64,000 nt of DNA from Panorpa germanica (taxonomy: Eukaryota; Arthropoda; Insecta; Mecoptera; Panorpidae), in the NCBI GenBank assembly GCA_963678705.1, contig OY783213.1:9676451-9740450 (forward strand), read 5' to 3'. The notes below the pieces were generated by a model, which was given only the letters and a program-made list of their open reading frames with translations, did no database searches and had not been told where the DNA came from. Positions 57,721 to 64,000 of the stretch are shown here, piece after piece (position 1 is the first letter of the stretch; the number at the start of each line of letters is the position of its first letter). The translations under genes and the position numbers were made by a program.

Positions 57721-60440
57721 GGCTCCAGTGTGAGAGCAATAGAAATCTAGCATAGTTTACAAATAAAATGCGTCAACACTATGAAACTTGAAATAAATCT
57801 AATAATTATCGGCTTGGGCATTTACAATTAACTTCTCTTTCTAGTATTATGTGTTTATATACTTGTTTCATAGAAAGATCAATTATTACGCTACTTAATT
57901 GTAAATGATAATTTTATAATATTTATTTTACATTAAGTAAGTTTGAATCCTTATAGCGTTATAATGATTTAACTTTATATAAAATAACGTTATTTTTTTG
58001 AGGTACCTGTTAGACTTGATAGCGTAGTGGTGATATAATTAACACAATCACTACGTTTTTGTTATGTACTGACGTTGTTATCATAACGTTCTAACGTTAA
58101 ATACACGCCCTAAGTAACTAACGATATATACAAATTAAATATGTAATAATATTTAATTTTCTATTGGACGTATACATAACTATAAATGAAACTAACGATA
58201 CTGGACGTATATAATAACCAGTATTGTAATTTATATAGATACGTTAACGTTAAAAACGTATCTAGATACAAAATATTATAATACCATATATAACCCGTAT
58301 GAACGTCGTTACTTGTTTTTGTACCGTGTATTTCATTTAACCAACGTTTTTATTTTTATAAACGGTCGTTACTGAAAGAACGGTCGTTAACTTCGTAACA
58401 AGTAAGAATCGTTAGTAAACGTGACCACGTTATTATAAATCGATGTATCGGACATACGCGATGTTTTCAAATTGTTTTCCTTAAATAAAAATATTTTGTC
58501 ATTAAATAATAAAAATAATGTACTATTTTTGAAAAAAATCGAGTCTTTAAATTGTGCCTGAATAAATAGAATTAGTCAAATTAGATAAAAAGAAAAAAAA
58601 TTAATTTAATTTAAAATAAATTAAATTTAAAAGTGTGAGTTGTTTAAAAATAAATTGAAACAATAAAAAATATAGAATAGTAATTATATTTAAAGCAATA
58701 TCTAATTAAAGGGAATTAATTAACTAAGTTCGTTTGAATTAACTAATATTTAAGTAAGCATGCTTAATTATAGTTACTAAAATTAGCCGTTAATTAGTTT
58801 ATTGCTTAATTATTTTTTTATAACAAATTAACATGTCTTCTTAGTTGCCAATATGAATTTTTACATATTTTTTTTAATTAAAATATTATTTTTTTATGTG
58901 TTTCTTCATAGGATATTTTTTATAAAAATTTTGAAATATGTTTTTGGCTCAGTAGAAAACAAAAAATGGTTCCTAAATTATTAAATTGTTAAATATTCCA
59001 AAATTAAACCATGTGTCTTCATAATAGTCAATTATTTTTTATATTTTTATTATTAAAATAGTTTAAAATGCCAGCCTTAATATAAGAATGTAATTTTAAT
59101 TGTATTTTTGTAAAGTTTAGCCTACATTTTCATAATTAAAAAGACTTAATATATGTTGGCTGAATTTTACAGATTTAATTAATGATTTATTTTAAATTTA
59201 AGTAATTTTTAAAAGTACAAAAAATATTACAGCATTTTTTGAAAAATAGTATTTGCCCTAAGTTGTAATTCAAAATATTTCTCGTTGTAATATTTGTTGT
59301 ATTTGATTAAAAAGGTTAATTAAAATACATAATTATACCTTACTACTTAATTTTAAACATGTTAGTTCTGCCTTGATTATTTTGTGTAAATGTATATGAT
59401 ATATTGTCCCAAAAAATGATTCAAATTATTGGGTTTGTATCAATACATTTATTTAGCAAATTTTAAGATGTAAGTCTAAAATTTGCAAGGGTCAACATTT
59501 TAGCAACAGCTGAAATAGTTGTAATCCTAGGCATTCTATAACTTGAGTAGAAATTTATACTTTATCGTCTACATTTCTAAGGATGTTTTTTTAAAGGAAA
59601 TAAAATAAAAATGAAAAGCCAAATAATTGTTATTTTAATATTTTATAATTTGTTTGTTGTGTATTAATTAGTTAATAATGATGTACCGGTGGGTTTGAAT
59701 CTTGGATATGTCATACACTTTGAACCTACTTCCAGCTTTCATATTAAATATCTCAACTGTGGATAAAGTTGTTCCTGTGTAATAATATTTATTACTTCAA
59801 TCTTTATTAACTACAGAAACAATAGCGATCGAAGCGCTAATGCCACCGTGACGGTGAAAAAAGAAAACAAAGCACTTCCGTAGTACTAATACTAATTTCA
59901 CACATATAAATACCCATAGTTCACGGTATGTCACGCGGGTATGTGGCACGGTACGCGGTACGTGGGGTAAAAAATATAATTATAAAATATAAATACAAAT
60001 AAACGATATACATTTAAATTATATTTATAATATTTATCTATAAATAGAACTCCTTAAAATAGTAAAGTTAATCCGCGAGTGTTACATTTTCTGTTTTGCA
60101 AATAACCCTCATAATCTTAGAACACCTGTGGCGTAATACGCCACGTTGAAAACATCTGTTCAACCTTTATGTGTTAAAATGGCGTGTGCAATGTACGATG
60201 TTTTTAAACGTACAGTCAAACTGATATTAGAAAACACCAGTGTTACGAATACACCAGCATATTTATCATTCATGTATTCAATATGCAGTAAGAACTAGAT
60301 CAAAATTATTTTAGGTTAACTTCTCATATACATATCGATCGTTTAGAAGATTCTCCTCATTATATTGGCAAGTCATTAGTAAATTAAAGTTCTTCTTCAT
60401 GAATACGTAGATAATAAATAATCTGGTGTAAGGACCTGGA

Positions 60441-60520
60441 GGTGTTGACAGTGTGTTTAGTTTTGTGTAGTGCAGTGTAGATACAGTGTTATGTCAAGAG
60501 GCTTCTCGCCATGAATAAAG
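60441..60520 (+). CDS. Candidate first exon of a second + strand gene
   Basis: ATGAATAAAG (60511-60520) follows CTCGCC and stops at a good donor, GTAAGA (60521), giving MNK plus one base (phase 1). The 70 bases upstream (GTGTTGACAGTGTGTTTAGTT...) have a GT-rich, less AT-rich composition like a 5' UTR, with CAGTG-type initiator words. No downstream coding exon is visible in the window, so the gene would continue beyond 64000. It could equally be a chance ATG before a donor. Confidence 0.35.
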
Positions 60521-63500
60521 GTAAGAAAACAAATATATTTATGCAATTTATAATCTCTCCATGTAGTTACATCTTTTGTATATTTATTGTATTTTAAATC
60601 TATATTCATTCATGTGTTCCTGTTAGATTCGTTATGTTTGTTGTTTTTATATGATTTCATTCCACTTTGCAAAGATTGTTGCGCAGTAAATATTTTGACG
60701 TTTCATATAACATGTTATATTTTTATGGTTTTCGTTCTGTTGTTTTTATTATTATCAGATATAAATTGATAAATATTTAATAAACAGTTAATTATAACTT
60801 GGAACATATTGATTATGTGTTCACATAGTTCAATTAAATTCAATTACAAATAATTAAATGAAATAATCGATAATTGCCAGTTGATACCAAACACGTCAAA
60901 AATGAAAGCATAAGATAATATATTTCCAAGAGGTAATAATTACCTGAATGCAAGAACCACCATGTATTGTGCACTTGCAGTGTAATGCACCTGTTGTTAG
61001 GTTGTTGTGGAAATTAGGAGATTGTTAAAAAAGGATATGAGAGTTGACTTTGTTGTTGTTTATACAATGGGGACAAAAGTGTCTTCATATTAATTTTATT
61101 TTGTCGTAAAAGATTTAGGCAACACCTTTTATAAGGTACAGAGTTTTTTTACAAGAGTGTGCGTATCCAATTATATCCATTGCGCGTGCCAAAATATATC
61201 TACAGGTATGCAGAACAAAACGGCAAATATATTTAAGGAACAGAGGGCACTTTAGGAGCAAACAATACAGCAACAAGAATTTAATAAGGGATTTACTACG
61301 TAAATATGAAAATAATTCATACGCTCCGCTATTTTCACTGTTTTAATAACAACTTTTACATTATTATTTTTTCACACAAATATAAAAAGTAGTGTTATTA
61401 TTTTTATTTAAAAATTATTTTGGCTGAAATGTGAAACTCCTGCATTTACTTGTTAACGGATGTTGCTGACAAATGGTTCAATGGACAAGAGGTGTTAATC
61501 CTGTTTAGTCTTAATAAATGACTTAATAAACTCTTTATTTTTGTTTCTATAAGACTTTTTGTTTAGCCCGCTTTGGATACAAATATTAATATTTATTAAA
61601 AATTAAATGCACAGTTTTCGTGATAGTGTTTTGATAGGAGTAAATAAAATATAATTTTCGAAAGGCGCTTTATTCAAAATTCATATAAATCAATTTCTTA
61701 TAATATGGAAATAGACGCGGTTGTTATTATTGAATCAAAAATGACTTTCGAATGGATGATTATAGTGCTTAAGTCAAGACAGCCGAGCCGTTGAGCATCC
61801 AACCAAGAAGGCAGGCAGAGCAGGCAACTCACATTAATAACCTCGTTTCCAATATTTAGTCGGGATACTTATTAATTCACGAATTAATAATATTTCTTTA
61901 ACATTGACTGCTAGTTTCAAGAATAAGTTAAAATGTAAAGTAATAATAGCTATACCTTGTTGGGTATCAATTTAAAATCAATTAATTGAGAAAATAAATT
62001 AGGTAGTTGCTTTTTTTTAATCGTACATTCGTTTTAGTTTTATTTATTTGGGCATTTGTTTAAATAATTATATTTTTGAGTAATTGTGTAATTTACTAGA
62101 TTTGTTCGTTTCTTAATTCTTTGTGTATACGATCTCCTCCGTTGGTCCATTGCCGAATTGACTACATAGTTTGTAGACTTTTTAGATACTAAATTTTAAG
62201 GCACGTCGAAAGCACATTTATTTGACTAAAGCCGGCTCCAAACGATTGACTTAAATGCTTGCCTCCAATGTGTCAGCCAAATATAGGAAGATTCACATGG
62301 CAATTTTCCTACTACACGGTGGAACGAATGTTTGATTCGAATGATTTATTTATTTTAATAATTTGTTGATATTATTGACACTGACACTGTTTAACAAAAA
62401 CTTTCAAGTAAATAAAGAAACTATCAAGTATAAAACCTTCCTTTGCTGGATGATTCGTGCAGCATTGCATAATATGTGGATCAAATGTGTGGTGGGAGTA
62501 GAAAACCGACAACAGCCCAAACTTCTTCCAACATGAACGTTGGACACACTTAGTTGCGATAAGTGTGTACCTGTGAATGCTACTTTTAGAAGAATATGGT
62601 ACACGGAAGCAAAAACATTTTTTAAGAATAAGAAAAAAGGCAAATGCAAAAAATATGTTTTTGGTATAAACAAAATAGAATATTAGTGTAATATCGGTTT
62701 TGCGTCTCTGCTGTAAAACAATATGTTTTAATTTTTTTTACGAATTCTTAAAATATGCAAGTTCGTTCAGTGAATACGATATTTGGTTTTTTTTTAAATT
62801 TATTCAACGTCGTATTACCGACGATGTTCTACTATATTGACTGTTTTTGTGGTCTCCCCTGCTTAAAAAGTTTATGACTTCATAACAACCAAACGTAGAA
62901 GATAAAACTCTGACCTTTTTATTATTTGTAAATGCAGTGTTTATGAATTATTTTTAACACTCAATTTCCGTAATACAAGTATAACTAGAGGATGTTGTAA
63001 ATCATCATAATTGATATTAATTTACAAATTCTATTGTTTGCTTTTTTGTTGATCTCTTGAACTTATAAGTTAGTTTGGTGAATACAAAACAATTTAATCA
63101 TGTTTTTTCTTGTTCGTTCTTGTTTCTAAAGGTGTTATTATATTTTGTGTTAAATAGAAATAAGCCCTAAATATTTGACACTGTGTTTAGCGGAAATATG
63201 TTTTATACACAGTTAAAAATGTTCTTTAATTTAATACAAATTATATATTAATTGTTTTTGAGATATATAATATAATTAATATGATTTTACAAAACAGTTC
63301 TATTAAATTGCACTGTATGTGATAAAAATTAATTTTTCTTGGAATTCATTATTTTTTAATTCACTGGTTATAAAACAAAGTGTGTAAATATTTGGAAATT
63401 ATGAATTGAATTGAAATTTAAATGATACTTTATAAAATGTTTAAACGTTCATATAATTTTAAGATTAATATATTCAGCATCATTTTTCACAACAGTGTTC

Positions 63501-63983
63501 TTAATAATCGACTGCCTGGGGGGTCGAGTCGCGGCCGCGAGCGTGTCCTCAGCGCATGCGCGGACAACATGCGTGATTCTTAGATCCGCGATTGGTATAT
63601 AACACTGCATAATACATATGGTTATATACAGCATCTGTATCACATGGTGACCCCACAGATCATAAGCGATATATTCCAAAGATCCTAGTCTCGAGTAACG
63701 ATCGGTACATTGTGAGATAATCCATTAAATGCAAGAACTTTCTTTAAGGTAGATGCCGAGCAAGAAACGGTATAAAATTATAAAATTATCCTAAAAATAA
63801 AATTAAGTAGGTTGACCGTTTCGGGCTAGAGATAATTTTAAGAACGTTCGAATAATTTCTACGGGGTACAATACAGAGTGTACATTTATATTATATTTAT
63901 AAAGAAAAAAGAAATTTTACAGTTTCGTTAGTTATTTGCTTTTTTTTAAGTGGGGTGAGGTAAGGTCAAAACGATAAAAAGAA
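60521..63983. other. Possible first intron or intergenic sequence
   Basis: AT-rich DNA. It contains a repeat at 62222-62440 (uninterrupted relative of 30194-30950) and a GC-rich patch at about 63510-63600 (GAGTCGCGGCCGCGAGCG). The 76-codon - strand frame over that patch has no recognisable feature. Confidence 0.5.
62222..62440. repeat. Dispersed repeat, uninterrupted copy
   Basis: Matches 30194-30370 and then 30884-30950 without the intervening MITE (shared ACACGGTGGAA.GAATGTTTGATTCGAA, ATTATTGACACTGACACTG, AAGTATAAAACCTT). It represents the state before insertion. Confidence 0.65.
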
Positions 63984-64000
63984 GCATATTTTCGATCATG
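63984..64000 (+). mobile_element. Terminus of long-inverted-repeat element, cut by window end
   Basis: GCATATTTTCGATCATG differs by one base from the left end of the element at 31834 (GCATATTTTCGATAATG). It is probably the start of another copy that runs out of the window. The match is short. Confidence 0.4.

Larger units (their letters stand above)
53557..60440. other. 3' UTR and downstream AT-rich DNA
   Basis: The first part is the klarsicht 3' UTR; AATAAA at 53632-53637 is an early candidate poly(A) signal followed by GT/T-rich DNA, and more occur later. Beyond that lie a direct duplication (54550 and 55627), a short MITE at 55198-55315, an inverted motif at 56289-56308, a copy of the 32513 repeat at 57612, and a CpG-containing AT-rich patch at 58000-58460. 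No ORF here is convincing. Confidence 0.6.

Noticed and set aside
63449-63679. 76-codon - strand frame over a GC-rich patch
   Set aside because: No domain, no splice signals, and the frame is open because of the local base composition.

Overview
The window is AT-rich eukaryotic DNA (long AT-rich introns, canonical GT...AG splice sites, many small DNA transposons and Helitrons). It comes from an insect. Helitron termini of the type common in moths and butterflies make Lepidoptera my best guess, but the species cannot be fixed from the sequence alone.

The main content is one large gene on the + strand that I identify as klarsicht (klar), a KASH-domain protein of the outer nuclear membrane that links nuclei and other cargo to microtubule motors. 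Fifteen exons from 4082 to 53556 can be chained with fully consistent splice phases into one reading frame of about 1363 codons. The window opens inside the gene, so the N-terminus lies upstream. The last exon ends in a membrane segment and a luminal tail finishing in PPPV, the defining KASH ending. The frame sum across all 15 exons is divisible by three, which supports the model strongly. One exon (26068-26142) has a weak donor.

The locus appears to encode three classes of product. (1) A long KASH form uses all exons. (2) A form lacking KASH arises if the donor at 10182 is not used: the reading frame stays open for 171 more codons to a stop at 10694-10696, followed by AATAAA at 10978. (3) A short KASH form starts from an internal first exon at 12912, whose ATG and 13 codons end in the same phase as exon 10076-10181 and splice into 21865. 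This matches the alpha (KASH), beta (lipid-droplet, no KASH) and gamma (internal promoter, KASH) forms known in Drosophila klar. A further unspliced end at 9272-9394 would give a hydrophobic tail.

Region by region: 1-4081 is upstream intron or 5' sequence with a long hairpin and one GC-richer block that may hold an exon. 4082-10696 is the dense exon cluster for the charged N-terminal half and the alternative ends. 10697-21864 is a large intron holding the internal first exon, a Helitron split by a long-TIR mariner-like element, and two inverted MITE copies. 21865-53556 holds widely spaced small exons for the helical C-terminal part and KASH, with introns full of MITEs, a non-LTR fragment, a Helitron with a broken helicase gene, and a hAT MITE with perfect target duplication. 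53557-60440 is AT-rich 3' UTR or intergenic DNA. A candidate first coding exon of another + strand gene is at 60511-60520. The rest is non-coding with repeats, and the final 17 bases match the terminus of the long-TIR element at 31834.
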